From assembly GCA_003557385.1 (NCBI GenBank), contig PWON01000028.1, positions 1 through 45,447 on the forward strand: 45,447 bases of DNA. Direction: 5' to 3'. The notes below the pieces were generated by a model. It ran no database searches, was not told where the DNA came from, and saw only the letters and a program-made list of their open reading frames with translations. This document shows positions 1 through 9,673 of the stretch, piece by piece. The position numbers were made by a program, and so were the translations under genes. The DNA comes from Bacteroidales bacterium. Lineage in GTDB: Bacteria; Bacteroidota; Bacteroidia; Bacteroidales; UBA7960. The first letter of the stretch is position 1; every line of letters begins with the position of its first letter.

Positions 1-2427
1 AACATGGGCAGCAAATGCCGTGGCCCGGATGTTGATGCGGAAACCACCCTGGACCGCTTCAATGTCATAATGCAGGTGGCTATCCGGAAGGTTTAAATTT
101 CCGTAAGGTTCCAGGAATTTCTGGTTTTTAAAGCTTCGTCTGTCTTTTACGGTAAATACTGCTTCTACCAGGTGCCGCCTCATGTCGTATTGCGATTTGA
201 TCGTTTCCGATGCCAGGCTGGTGACTTTTACAGGGCTGTTTGCAGGCAACAACATGTCTTTTTCGTATAGGGTGATCCTGTTGTTTTCAAAATCAACAAG
301 ATGTAATTCCACACGGCCCTGCAGATCATCCAGCATGCCCGAAACCAGATATACGTCGAGCGATCTGTTATGGTCAATCACGGACACCATGATGTCGTCG
401 TACAGATCCCTTACGGTATATTGCAGGGCTTTCCAGTTGCCGTTGACATCCATTCCCGACCAGCTTGTAACCGGCCAGCAATCATTAAACTGCCAGTACA
501 AAGTTCCCATGCAGCGGGGCTGGGCTCTCCGGTGGGCTTCAATGGCCATTCCGATTCCTTTTGCCTGAATTAGCTGACTCAGATAAATATATTCCCGCAG
601 GCTTGATGGATACAGGTTTTCCCGTTCCAGGTAGGCGGTGATGGTTTCGTATCCCGTCGGGTGTTTCTGGTGGCAGCGCAGGGCATCGGAAAAAAGGCTG
701 TCTTCTTCTTCGGTTTGGAATTGCCGGATGGTGGCCAGGGCTGGCATGGCCTGGAAACCAAATTCGCTCATAAAACGCGGTACTTTTTCCAGGTACATTT
801 CAAATGGCTCGAGTCCCCACCATACACCCCAGTAATGGGCACTTCCTTCCATCATGCTTTCTTCATGACCCCAGCCATGCACGGGAGAAGTATGCAAATA
901 AAACCGTCCGGGGTCGTAGGTATTTATGACCTCTGGAAGCAATTGATGGAAGACCCTTTGATAACCTTTCCAGATGGTCGCTGAATCGGCAGGCTGTATG
1001 TTGTGCGCCGCCTGCCATTGCCAGTTGTGCCAGCCTTCATCCACCTCATTGTTGCCACACCACATGGCCAGGCAGGCATGATTTCTGAGCCGTTTTACCT
1101 GTTGGATGGCTTCCTGCCTTACATTCTCAACAAAGGCATCGTCCCCGGGATACATGGCGCAGGCAAACATAAAATCCTGCCATACCAGGATCCCGTTTTG
1201 GTCACACAATTCGTAGAATATATCGCGTTCATACATGCCGCCACCCCAAACCCGGAGCATATTCATATTTGACAGCACGGCGTTTTCTATGACCCGCTCA
1301 TAATCCTCGTCACTGACTTCGGTGACAAAGCTGTGTTGTGGTATGTAATTGGCCCCTTTCATAAACAAAGGTATCCCGTTGAGTTTAAGGTAAAGTGATT
1401 CACCGTATTGGTCATCTTCGGTGATCACTTCGATGGTACGGATGCCATATGGTATGTTCTGTTGATGTGTAAAACCGGAATGGGTTTCTATGTCAAATTG
1501 CAATGCATACAAGTGGGGGGCACCAAGGTCGTTGGTCCACCAAAGTACCGGATCCTGGATCTGAAACTCAAATGAATGGACGCTGCGTTCAGGGTTCAGT
1601 TCGATATTCTGTTTTGCATATATCCTGCCGTTTTCCCGGTCACTGACCCTGATCACTGCCTGTTCGATGATATCCGATTCAAATGTCATTTCCGTCAGGA
1701 TACGGGCCGATTTTTCCGTGATTTCTGTGGTATATAGCTGGATATCCCCCGGGCGGTGATCATCCCAGGTTTCCAGGTAAACAGGCTTATGGATGCCTGC
1801 TGTTATATAAACAGGACTCCAGTCCCATCCAAAATGATAGGCGGCCTTGCGTGCAAAAACCCATCTGCCCCCCGGAAGGGGATATCCCAGGGCCAGTGAA
1901 TCTTCCATGAACCGTTTTTCGGCCGACGAAAACCTGATTTCCAGATCGTTGTTCCCCGGTTGTAAAAATTCCCTGCAATCTGCTTCCCACTTCCTAAACA
2001 TATTATTGGCTTCCAGTAATTTACTGCCGTTCAAAAACACCTTTGCATAGGTGTCAAGCCCCTCAAACACCAAACTGATATGGGTTTTTGCCAACAGCTG
2101 CTCATCTGCATAAAAACTTTTTCTGTACACCCAGTCTTTTTGCCCGACCCACTGGAGCTCATATTCGTTACAGCCATAAAAAGGGTCGGGGATCAGTCCG
2201 TTCTTCAATAAGTCGGTATGAATGGTTCCCGGAACGGATGCAGGATACCAGGCTTCAGGACCTTCTTCTGACAGAAGAAAGGTCCAGCCTTCGGTAATGG
2301 GTATTTTTTGCAGCAGCGGTTTTTCTTCACTTGTGCAGGAGAGCATCACGATAGATAAAAGAAACAGTAACTTACCGGCCTTGTGACAAGCAATGGATAC
2401 TGGCATGAGAAGAAGTGTGTTGGTCAT
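1..2427 (-). CDS. GH2 beta-mannosidase, lipoprotein or secreted (3' end outside window)
   Basis: Glycoside hydrolase family 2, most like beta-mannosidase, which removes terminal beta-mannose. The frame stays open from an ATG at 2427 to the window edge (809 codons), so the C-terminus is missing. The N-terminus has a hydrophobic stretch ending in VMLSC near residue 31, which suggests a lipoprotein although the lipobox is not perfect. A jelly-roll sugar-binding region is followed by the TIM barrel motif NMLRVWGGGMYE (about residue 389). The acid/base motif WCGNNE places the catalytic Glu at residue 461, and FMSEFGFQ places the nucleophile Glu at 555. An in-frame ATG at 2406 is an alternative start. 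It follows the MFS gene by 45 bp on the same strand, so it is probably the last known gene of the GH20-lacI-MFS operon. Mannosidase rather than another GH2 activity is inferred from GNNE. Confidence 0.9.
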   Translation of the reverse strand, partial: MTNTLLLMPVSIACHKAGKLLFLLSIVMLSCTSEEKPLLQKIPITEGWTFLLSEEGPEAWYPASVPGTIHTDLLKNGLIPDPFYGCNEYELQWVGQKDWVYRKSFYADEQLLAKTHISLVFEGLDTYAKVFLNGSKLLEANNMFRKWEADCREFLQPGNNDLEIRFSSAEKRFMEDSLALGYPLPGGRWVFARKAAYHFGWDWSPVYITAGIHKPVYLETWDDHRPGDIQLYTTEITEKSARILTEMTFESDIIEQAVIRVSDRENGRIYAKQNIELNPERSVHSFEFQIQDPVLWWTNDLGAPHLYALQFDIETHSGFTHQQNIPYGIRTIEVITEDDQYGESLYLKLNGIPLFMKGANYIPQHSFVTEVSDEDYERVIENAVLSNMNMLRVWGGGMYERDIFYELCDQNGILVWQDFMFACAMYPGDDAFVENVRQEAIQQVKRLRNHACLAMWCGNNEVDEGWHNWQWQAAHNIQPADSATIWKGYQRVFHQLLPEVINTYDPGRFYLHTSPVHGWGHEESMMEGSAHYWGVWWGLEPFEMYLEKVPRFMSEFGFQAMPALATIRQFQTEEEDSLFSDALRCHQKHPTGYETITAYLERENLYPSSLREYIYLSQLIQAKGIGMAIEAHRRAQPRCMGTLYWQFNDCWPVTSWSGMDVNGNWKALQYTVRDLYDDIMVSVIDHNRSLDVYLVSGMLDDLQGRVELHLVDFENNRITLYEKDMLLPANSPVKVTSLASETIKSQYDMRRHLVEAVFTVKDRRSFKNQKFLEPYGNLNLPDSHLHYDIEAVQGGFRINIRATAFAAHV

Positions 2428-2472
2428 GTTTTTTTTTATGGCATATTGAAAGCATTGCATGCATGGTTCATG

Positions 2473-3651
2473 TTATCTGTTTACAGATCTTACGGCCAAC
2501 ACAAGCACATATATTATACACGCTGCAGGTACCATAAAACCCAGCAATACATTCACATCCGCTACCGCACCGGTAACAGGAGGTACAAGGGCGCCCCCGA
2601 CAATGGCTGTAACCATGAGGCCCGACAATTCATTGGCCCGTTCAGGCATTGCATCCACGGTGATTGAAAAGATCAGGGGAAAAACATTGGAAAATCCCAA
2701 TCCAACCAGGACAATGCCTGTAAAAGCAACATACTGGCTTCCGAAAAACAGCAATATCAAGCCAAGGATGGACAACAGCACGCTAAACATTAGAAAATGA
2801 CCTGCCCTGAACTTTCTGAGCAGAAAGGCACCCGCAAGCCGGCCAACGAAAATAGGCAGAAAGAACAAACCCCAGGCCAGCCAGAGTCCAAAATCAGTGA
2901 ACCCATAAACATTGGCCATCAAAATGGGTATTTTTGCACTCATGGATATTTCTGCCCCCACATAAAGGAATATCCCTGTGACCATCATCAGGACGAAGGG
3001 ATTTTTCAGCAAAGCAAAACTGGTGGAAATACTTGCGGGCCGGGCTTCCGGGGCTTTCACCTCAATGATCCTGATCGACTGCACCCAGATGAGCGTTATC
3101 ACAATGATAATGGCAAATAAAGGAAAGAGGATGGTCCAGTCGAGTCCAAACCAGATAGCTACGGCCGGAGGGATCAGAAAACCCATGGAAGAGCCGATCG
3201 CTTTGATAGACTGCCCGAGTGACAGGTTGCTGGAGTATCTGCCCGGGAGGGACACATCACGCATGATCGGGTTTCCTGCCACCTGGAGGGTGGTGGCCCC
3301 GGCACCCAGCAAAAAAATGGAAAAAAACAGGGCATACAATTTCAGGTTTGAATCGGGGTCCACTACCGTTTGGGGTCCATACATCCCAAAAAACATAGGG
3401 ATGATCAGCCCGAAAAAGGCTACGATCAAACCGACGGACAGAATATATTTTTTCCCTTTTGTGTCCTGAAACACCCCCATGGGGATCGACAGAATGCCAA
3501 ACATGATGAAGCCGCTGGTGGTCATCAGAGAAGCAACAAAGTTTGATACCTGAAAGGTGTCTTTAACCAGGGAAACCAGTGGCCCTACCACATCTCCGAA
3601 GCCCATGGCCAGGAATGCAAGAAAAATGGGAAATGCTTTGTTTCTAGTCAT
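2473..3651 (-). CDS. FucP-like sugar permease of the major facilitator superfamily
   Basis: A 392-aa inner-membrane protein of nearly continuous hydrophobic segments, consistent with about 12 membrane helices. The stretch LGAGATTLQVAGNP (about residues 115-128) resembles the conserved helix 4 region of FucP-family sugar:proton symporters, which carry fucose, glucose or N-acetylglucosamine. The loop GVFQDTKGKK after helix 2 is the usual MFS loop 2-3 position. Its ATG overlaps the lacI stop by 4 bp (3648-3651), indicating translational coupling. Flanking GH20 and GH2 genes suggest that it imports the monosaccharide or disaccharide released by those enzymes; GlcNAc, mannose or Man-GlcNAc are candidates, and the sequence alone does not decide between them. 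Confidence 0.9.
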   Translation of the reverse strand: MTRNKAFPIFLAFLAMGFGDVVGPLVSLVKDTFQVSNFVASLMTTSGFIMFGILSIPMGVFQDTKGKKYILSVGLIVAFFGLIIPMFFGMYGPQTVVDPDSNLKLYALFFSIFLLGAGATTLQVAGNPIMRDVSLPGRYSSNLSLGQSIKAIGSSMGFLIPPAVAIWFGLDWTILFPLFAIIIVITLIWVQSIRIIEVKAPEARPASISTSFALLKNPFVLMMVTGIFLYVGAEISMSAKIPILMANVYGFTDFGLWLAWGLFFLPIFVGRLAGAFLLRKFRAGHFLMFSVLLSILGLILLFFGSQYVAFTGIVLVGLGFSNVFPLIFSITVDAMPERANELSGLMVTAIVGGALVPPVTGAVADVNVLLGFMVPAACIIYVLVLAVRSVNR

Positions 3652-4688
3652 GATTTTGAGGGTTTTATTGATGATTCTCTGATGATAATGTCTACAGGGA
3701 GCACCACAGAATGATGCTTTTTTGCAATGCTCTCTTTATTGATTTGTTTCAGCAACAGCTTAAAGGCTTGTTCGCTGATCAGGTCGATGGGTTGTTTGAT
3801 CACGGATACCGATGGTTTTGTGAACCCGAAGTAAAATACGTCATCAAAGCCAATAATGGCTACTTCATCGGGGATGCTGACCGATAATTTTGCCAGGTAT
3901 TTCAGGCATGTGGAAGTAAGATTGTTGTTCAGTGTAAACATGGCTTCTGGGATGTCTCCTTCCTGGTAAAACGATTGCAGTTTGACCCTGACCACTTCGT
4001 CGATCTTGTCAAAAGGCGCCCTGATCAACCATTTCGGGGGGATTTTGATTCCTGCTTCCATAAGGGTTTTTTCAAATCCCATGATGCGGTCGTTGATGGT
4101 GGATATATGATCGGGCGAAATGGCCACAACCGAAAATTTCCTGATGCCCTGTTTCAGCAGATGACGGGCCGCCATCCGTGCCCCGCCAACATTGTCGACG
4201 GATACATTTGCCGATTTCATTCCCTTAAAGGTCCTGTCGATCAGCACATGCGGCAATCCGGACGCAGCCAGTTCATCAAAAAACGAGCTGTTTTCCTGCG
4301 AAGTGGAGATGATCATTCCATCTACCTTCCTTTCTTTCAGGAAACGGATTTGTTCTTTCTCTTTTTCGATGATTTCATCGGTGCTGCATATGACCACATT
4401 ATATCCGTGATTCCAGGCAAAATCTTCAATATTCCTGGCGATCCGTGCATAAAAGCGGTTGGAAATGTCCGAAACAATCAGTCCGATGGTGTTGGTTATG
4501 CCCATTCTGAACCCGCGGGCCAGCACATTGGGCTCATAATTCATTTCCCTGATCTTTTCCAGGACCTTTTCCTGGGTCTCCTTGCGGATGCCGTGTGCAT
4601 CGCCCTTGCCGTTTATGACGAGCGAGACCAGGGTTTTTGATACCCCAAGGCTCTTTGCAATGTCGGCCAGTGTTACTTTTCCTGACAT
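3648..4688 (-). CDS. LacI-family transcriptional regulator
   Basis: A 346-aa LacI/GalR-type regulator. The N-terminal helix-turn-helix covers about residues 5-50 (VTLADIAKSLGVSKTLVSL), followed by the hinge region PNVLARGFRMG. The residue that is usually the minor-groove leucine of the hinge helix is Phe here. The periplasmic-binding-protein-like effector domain starts at NTIGLIVSDISNRFYA and contains DRTF and FNNN-like sugar-pocket regions. The C-terminus is complete (DIIIRESS). It lies 12 bp after the GH20 gene and overlaps the permease gene, so it is within the operon it probably controls. Palindromes with a central CG at 7089-7100 and 11565-11578 fit the LacI operator type. The effector is probably a released sugar; this is not shown by the sequence. 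Confidence 0.95.
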   Translation of the reverse strand: MSGKVTLADIAKSLGVSKTLVSLVINGKGDAHGIRKETQEKVLEKIREMNYEPNVLARGFRMGITNTIGLIVSDISNRFYARIARNIEDFAWNHGYNVVICSTDEIIEKEKEQIRFLKERKVDGMIISTSQENSSFFDELAASGLPHVLIDRTFKGMKSANVSVDNVGGARMAARHLLKQGIRKFSVVAISPDHISTINDRIMGFEKTLMEAGIKIPPKWLIRAPFDKIDEVVRVKLQSFYQEGDIPEAMFTLNNNLTSTCLKYLAKLSVSIPDEVAIIGFDDVFYFGFTKPSVSVIKQPIDLISEQAFKLLLKQINKESIAKKHHSVVLPVDIIIRESSIKPSKS

Positions 4689-4700
4689 ATGGATGTTTTA

Positions 4701-7031
4701 TTATTCTACCATGATTTCGCTTACAAAAAGCCATGCGGGATTGCCTTCGCCGGAATGGCCTGGTGGGCAAACACCAAGGTTCTCTGCACGGATACGCACG
4801 TATCGCATGTTTTCTATTGCAATATGCGTGGAAAAACTGTGAATGATCCTGCCCATCTCGTAAGGTGAGATAGCATTTTCCACTGTTTCCAGCAAAATGA
4901 ATTGTTCCCCGTCGTCCGACACTTCAAAATGGACCCTGTGTGGCAAGAATATCCATGAGGCCACTGTCTGAAGTGCCTCTACCTGAATGCTGCTGATATT
5001 TGTGGGCTCACCAAGGTCAATAAGCGCGATCAGGTCATCGCCGCGAAAACCCTTCCAGTTACCGTCTGAATGACTTTTTGTGCCACGTACCCCGTTCACA
5101 AGGCTGTATTTGCCATGACCATCGTATTGGGGGCTGCTGGGATGCTCCAACTGAACGTCTGCCGCAAAGGCTTTATGTATATGGTATTCCCTTGCAAAAA
5201 CCTGTTCCGTGGATTTTCCGTTTTGGAATACGGCCGCTTTCAGCGTGCCGGTTTCACCAATCTCTATTGGTTTTCTGTAGACCGGCGACTGCTTGCCGGG
5301 CAAGCTTCCGTCGAGGGTATAACGGATTTCGGGATCGTAAACTTCCGAGTCCAGTTTTAGGAGCAGTTTTCTGCTCTCAGGATCAATTTCCGGACTTGCC
5401 GTCACCTGGAATGCGCTCAGGGAATAATTGATACCAAGTTGTTCATATATATGATACTGGGTCTTCATCCGCCTGGAAAAATCGCCCCAGTGACGCAACC
5501 GGGCCGGTGTCCACAACACTTCCGATAACGCGGCCAGCCTTGGAAAAACCATGTATTCAACATGTTCGGGTACAGGCATATACTCTGTCCATACGTTGGC
5601 CTGGGCGCCCAGTATCAGCCGGGCTTCTTCTTCATTGAGTGTATCAGGCACCGGTTCGTATGAATATACTTTTGCCAGGGTTGTATAACCGCCAATGGCC
5701 AGGGGTTCAATGGCAGGATCTCCCTGGTAATGGTCGAAGTAACAATAACTTCCGGGAGTCATCACCACTGTGTGGCCCATTTTGGCCGCTTCGATGCCCC
5801 CCTGTTCGCCACGCCACGACATAACCGTGGCGTTGGGTGCCAGGCCCCCTTCAAGGATTTCATCCCAGCCGATCAGTTGTCGCCCGTGGGCGTTAAGGAA
5901 TCGTTCTATCCGCCGGATAAAGTAGCTTTGCAGTTGCTCTTCATCTTTCAGGCCTTCTGCCTCCATGCGCGCCTGGCATTTTACACAGGTTTTCCAGTTT
6001 GATTTGTCTGCTTCATCGCCACCGATATGGATATAGGTGGAGGGGAACATGTCCATAACTTCTGTAAGCACATCTTTAAGAAACAGAAATGTGCTGTCGT
6101 TTCCCGCACAATAAATGTGTGTAATGGGCCATACACCTCCCGGTGGTACACCAAGGTTTTTGCCTGTACAGGAAAACTCCGGATAGGCTGCCAGGGCAGA
6201 CATCACATGTGCCGGCATTTCAATCTCCGGCATCACGGCAATATGTCTTTCGGCTGCATATTGAACCAGTGCCCTGATTTCTTCCTGTGTGTAATAACCA
6301 CCATAGGTGGCATTGTCCGGATCGTTGATAAGGGGTCTTTCGTTCCAGTGCACATCGGGCATATCAACCCGCCAGGCACCTGTTTCAGTCAACCCGGGAT
6401 ATTTTTTGATCTCCAGGCGCCACCCCTGGTCATCAATCAGATGCCAGTGAAATACATTCAGTTTATGCAGGGCCATATAATCGATCATTTTGTAAATGAA
6501 TTCAATGGGCATAAAGTGCCTGGAAACATCCAGGTGCATGCCACGGTAGCCGAAACGCGGGTAATCGATGATGCTTGCAGCGGACAGTTCTGCTTTGTCG
6601 CTGGCTGCAAGCAGTTTGTAAACCGTTTGGATCCCGTAAAACAAACCTGCCCGGGTATTGGCAGAAAGGAATATTCTTTCGGACTGGATGTCAAGCATGT
6701 AGCCTTCGGTTCCGAGGTCCGGGGAGTTGGGTTGTTCAATGGCCAGAAAAACGGCTTTGTCGATCCGGCCATATTTTATTTGCTCTACCGGCATCCAGAA
6801 TCCGAGCGGGGAGGCCCAGTAATCTGAGGCGAATTCAGCAAGTTTGCTGATATCTTCTCCGTGAAATACAATGGGAATGTCCGTGTCAAAGTAAAATATT
6901 CCTTCAGTTTTTTCAACATGCGCAGGCCGGGGAATGATCTCCGGATCGTTGGTTGCAACAGCCTGCAGGCTTGTGCATAATGAGAGCATAATGGCCAGGG
7001 CAATCAACATGTTGCAATATTCTTTAATCAT
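4701..7031 (-). CDS. GH20 beta-N-acetylhexosaminidase, secreted
   Basis: A 776-aa family 20 glycoside hydrolase that removes terminal GlcNAc or GalNAc by substrate-assisted catalysis. It has an N-terminal signal peptide (about residues 1-25, core MLIALAIMLSL), a GH20b-type N-domain, then the catalytic barrel beginning near YRGMHLDVSRHFMP. HIGGDEADK contains the catalytic Asp339-Glu340 pair. After the barrel there is a chitobiase-like C-terminal segment (YTLDGSLPGKQSP) and a discoidin/F5-8C-like domain near residues 640-776 (LIALIDLGEPTNISSIQVEAL, shortened), probably for carbohydrate binding. It is the first gene of the operon GH20-lacI-MFS-GH2. The start at 7031 is followed by a second ATG seven codons in (MLIALA), which would also leave a good signal peptide. 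Confidence 0.95.
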   Translation of the reverse strand: MIKEYCNMLIALAIMLSLCTSLQAVATNDPEIIPRPAHVEKTEGIFYFDTDIPIVFHGEDISKLAEFASDYWASPLGFWMPVEQIKYGRIDKAVFLAIEQPNSPDLGTEGYMLDIQSERIFLSANTRAGLFYGIQTVYKLLAASDKAELSAASIIDYPRFGYRGMHLDVSRHFMPIEFIYKMIDYMALHKLNVFHWHLIDDQGWRLEIKKYPGLTETGAWRVDMPDVHWNERPLINDPDNATYGGYYTQEEIRALVQYAAERHIAVMPEIEMPAHVMSALAAYPEFSCTGKNLGVPPGGVWPITHIYCAGNDSTFLFLKDVLTEVMDMFPSTYIHIGGDEADKSNWKTCVKCQARMEAEGLKDEEQLQSYFIRRIERFLNAHGRQLIGWDEILEGGLAPNATVMSWRGEQGGIEAAKMGHTVVMTPGSYCYFDHYQGDPAIEPLAIGGYTTLAKVYSYEPVPDTLNEEEARLILGAQANVWTEYMPVPEHVEYMVFPRLAALSEVLWTPARLRHWGDFSRRMKTQYHIYEQLGINYSLSAFQVTASPEIDPESRKLLLKLDSEVYDPEIRYTLDGSLPGKQSPVYRKPIEIGETGTLKAAVFQNGKSTEQVFAREYHIHKAFAADVQLEHPSSPQYDGHGKYSLVNGVRGTKSHSDGNWKGFRGDDLIALIDLGEPTNISSIQVEALQTVASWIFLPHRVHFEVSDDGEQFILLETVENAISPYEMGRIIHSFSTHIAIENMRYVRIRAENLGVCPPGHSGEGNPAWLFVSEIMVE

Positions 7032-7076
7032 GGTGTTCGATGTTGTGACCGGGATGATCTAATTGAATATCTTTTA

Positions 7077-7084
7077 TATTTTTG
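7077..7084 (+). promoter_or_regulatory. Bacteroidota -7 promoter element for the 7139 hydrolase gene
   Basis: TATTTTTG matches the Bacteroidota -7 consensus TAnnTTTG. No good -33 TTG is at the expected distance (19-21 bp). The predicted transcription start, about 7091, falls inside the LacI-type palindrome, which fits direct repression. Confidence 0.45.
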
Positions 7085-7088
7085 TGGC

Positions 7089-7100
7089 TAAATCGATTTA
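7089..7100. promoter_or_regulatory. Putative LacI-family operator, divergent GH20/hydrolase promoter region
   Basis: A perfect 12-bp palindrome, TAAATCGATTTA, with the central CG typical of LacI-family operators. It is just downstream of the -7 box at 7077-7084 and 58 bp upstream of the GH20 start on the other strand, so it could serve both directions. A copy differing by one base is at 11566-11577 in front of the symporter gene. That the LacI protein at 3648-4688 binds it is inference. Confidence 0.6.
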
Positions 7101-7138
7101 CTTCGCAAGATAAAAATATTTTTCAAACAGACAGATCA

Positions 7139-9658
7139 ATGATGCGACCCTGCATTCTGAAAAGCCTGGTGTTGCTTGCAGCTTTGCAGTTTTTGACCTT
7201 TTTTCATCTCCAGGCCCAACGGACCGGAAATATTGTCGAAATATTCGGCCGCGACCGGGTGGAAACCACCAGTGAGGGTTTGATCATACATGAGTTTTCG
7301 GAAGGGATGGCCTTGCGGGAAGCCATGCGCCCGGGCATGCTTACCGGGATGCAGGACATTCTTTTCTGGCAACTGGCCACCGGCCGTTTTGAGCAACCTG
7401 AAAGCGGGAAATACCTTGCCGATAATTATGCAGAGAATCCCGTACCGCTTGTTTGGGAAGAGATTGTAGTGAATCAGGAGGGTGTATTTACCGGGGATCT
7501 GGGCAGGGCTTACATTTACACAAGCTTTGAATCACCCGAAGAACGGATTGCGCTTTTGGATGCCTCGGGTCACACCAGGGTTTTTATTAATGGGATGCCC
7601 GGCGAAGGAGACCATTATGATTATGCCCACACGTTGATCCCATTCCGTTTAAACAAAGGATTGAATGAATTTGTATATACATATGGCCGCTTTGGGAGAC
7701 TGGTTTCAAGGATTGTGATCCCGCACCGGGAGGTTCAGTTTTCGGACCGTGACATGACCCTGCCGTCAATCATCCGTGGTGAACAGGATGATACATGGGG
7801 GGGCGTCCGGGTGGTGAACGCCTCCGAAAACCTTCATAACGGTCTGCATATTGAGTGTGTATTGGAAACCGGGGAAAGGGCAAAGATTCAAACAGGCCAT
7901 ATCATTCCGATGGCTGTACGAAAATTGCCGTTTAAAATACCTGCCCCGCTGATGCCGGTTTTGGCCGATACGTTGGCCGCAGATCTCTTTTTGACGGATG
8001 GATCGGGTCAACTCATTGATCAGATGTCCATAGTTATCAATGTGATGGACCACAACCGCCATCATGAAAGGACCTTTGTGAGCAACATTGATGGAAGTGT
8101 TCAGTATTACAGTGTGGCCCCATCCACTTCAGATGCAGAAAACCAGGCATTCATTTTGTCGGTTCATGGTGCTTCGGTTGAAGCCACCAACCAGACAAGG
8201 GCCTATAAGCAAAAAGACTGGGGCCATATCGTAGCTCCCACCAACAGGCGCCCATTTGGGTTTAACTGGGAAGAGTGGGGCCGCATTGATGCCCTGGAAG
8301 TATTGCATGAAGCAAGAAAAATTTTCCATACGGACACGGCACGGACGTACATTACGGGCCATTCGATGGGCGGACACGGAACCTGGTTCCTGGGTGCCAC
8401 ATATCCGGATAAATTTGCTGCCATAGCTCCTGCTGCAGGTTATCCGGATATCATTGGGTACAGGCGCACCGGGACCGACAGCCTGATCCAGGCAAATCCG
8501 CACTTCGAGATGATATACCGCGGCGCCCTTCCGGGACGGACCCTTGACCTGGCAAGGAATTACCTTCAATCGGGGGTGTATGTGTTGCACGGAGATGCCG
8601 ACGCAGTGGTGCCGGTTGAACAGGCCAGGCTTATGCGCAAATTGCTGGGCGGATTCCACAACAATTTTTCCTATTACGAATATCCCGGCGGATCGCACTG
8701 GTATGGTGATCACAGCATGGACTGGCCCCCGCTTTTCGATTTCCTGCAACAAAACACCATCCCCCAACCACATGAGGTGTTTGATATAGAGTTTTCAACG
8801 GCTTCACCGGGGGTTTCGGCAAGCAATTACTGGTTGCGCATCAATCAGCAGCAAATCCCTTACAAACAATCTTCTGTGAAGGCAAACCGGCGACTGGACA
8901 CTATATTCATCGAGACGGACAACATTGAACATATCACGTTGTTTGTTCACAAAATGTGCATGGATACACCGCCTGTAATATGCATTGATGCTCAATATAT
9001 TGTTGCAGAAAACAACCAGGAGGTCAACCTGGTTTTACAGGGGGAAAAGTGGTCCCTGGCCGATATGCCTGCGGCTTCGGAAAAGTATCCCGGCCGGTAT
9101 GGCGGGTTCAAACTGGCTTTTGACAACCACATGCTTTTTGTATATGCCACCGGAGGCACGGATGAGGAAAATCAATGGTACAAAAACAAAGCCCGTTTCG
9201 ATGCCGAAACTTTCCTTTACAGGGGGAATGGTTCCGTTGACATTATTCCCGACACGGATTTTGATCTGCAAAAATATCCCGACCGAAACGTGATTGTATA
9301 TGGCAATGCGGAAAACCACCAGTTCTGGGAGATATTGCTCTCCCAGTCGCCGGTAAAGGTGTTCCGGGATGGGATACAGTTCGGGAATATGTTTTTTCCC
9401 GGCGATGACCTTGGCACCTATTTTATTTATCCGCGCCCTGATAGCAAAACCGGCAGCGTTGGTGTTGTGGCGGGTACCGGTAAACCCGGTATGAAAGCGA
9501 TTTATGGCAACGATTATTTTTCAGGCATTACAGGGTTTCCTGATTTGCTGATCTTTGATGCCGGCTGGATCAGGGATGGAACTGAGGGGATCAGGGTTTC
9601 CGGATTTTTTGGCAATGACTGGAGTATTGACCGGGGTGATTTCAGGATAAGCCAATAA
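7139..9658 (+). CDS. Secreted alpha/beta hydrolase, prolyl-oligopeptidase-like
   Basis: An 839-aa exported serine hydrolase with an S9/esterase-type core. The start is placed at the ATG at 7139 (another ATG follows at 7142) because the signal peptide begins there and because the longer TTG reading frame from 7082 would cover the promoter and operator. The core has the nucleophile elbow GHSMGGHG (Ser409), HGDADAVVP (Asp488) and GGSHWYGDH (His520), a complete catalytic triad in the expected order. About 330 residues before and 300 after the core show no family that I recognise; both look beta-rich and may bind substrate. It is divergent from the glycan operon and shares the putative LacI operator, so it may remove ester groups or peptides from the same glycoconjugate. 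Peptidase versus esterase activity is undecided. Confidence 0.82.
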   Translation: MMRPCILKSLVLLAALQFLTFFHLQAQRTGNIVEIFGRDRVETTSEGLIIHEFSEGMALREAMRPGMLTGMQDILFWQLATGRFEQPESGKYLADNYAENPVPLVWEEIVVNQEGVFTGDLGRAYIYTSFESPEERIALLDASGHTRVFINGMPGEGDHYDYAHTLIPFRLNKGLNEFVYTYGRFGRLVSRIVIPHREVQFSDRDMTLPSIIRGEQDDTWGGVRVVNASENLHNGLHIECVLETGERAKIQTGHIIPMAVRKLPFKIPAPLMPVLADTLAADLFLTDGSGQLIDQMSIVINVMDHNRHHERTFVSNIDGSVQYYSVAPSTSDAENQAFILSVHGASVEATNQTRAYKQKDWGHIVAPTNRRPFGFNWEEWGRIDALEVLHEARKIFHTDTARTYITGHSMGGHGTWFLGATYPDKFAAIAPAAGYPDIIGYRRTGTDSLIQANPHFEMIYRGALPGRTLDLARNYLQSGVYVLHGDADAVVPVEQARLMRKLLGGFHNNFSYYEYPGGSHWYGDHSMDWPPLFDFLQQNTIPQPHEVFDIEFSTASPGVSASNYWLRINQQQIPYKQSSVKANRRLDTIFIETDNIEHITLFVHKMCMDTPPVICIDAQYIVAENNQEVNLVLQGEKWSLADMPAASEKYPGRYGGFKLAFDNHMLFVYATGGTDEENQWYKNKARFDAETFLYRGNGSVDIIPDTDFDLQKYPDRNVIVYGNAENHQFWEILLSQSPVKVFRDGIQFGNMFFPGDDLGTYFIYPRPDSKTGSVGVVAGTGKPGMKAIYGNDYFSGITGFPDLLIFDAGWIRDGTEGIRVSGFFGNDWSIDRGDFRISQ

Positions 9659-9673
9659 ATGCAGATATCCGCC

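Noticed and set aside
182-984. Overlapping plus-strand reading frames of 60-130 residues near the left edge
   Set aside because: They are opposite the GH2 gene, which has intact catalytic motifs in one open frame on the minus strand.
2456-2463. TGCATGCA palindrome before the mannosidase gene as operator
   Set aside because: It is short, lies within an operon gap and does not resemble the two LacI-type sites.
3975-4640. 221-residue plus-strand reading frame
   Set aside because: It lies opposite the lacI gene, has a Phe/His-rich random composition and no domain.
7082-7138. N-terminal extension of the hydrolase gene from a TTG at 7082
   Set aside because: It overlaps the -7 box and the palindrome, and it would place 19 polar residues before a good signal peptide.
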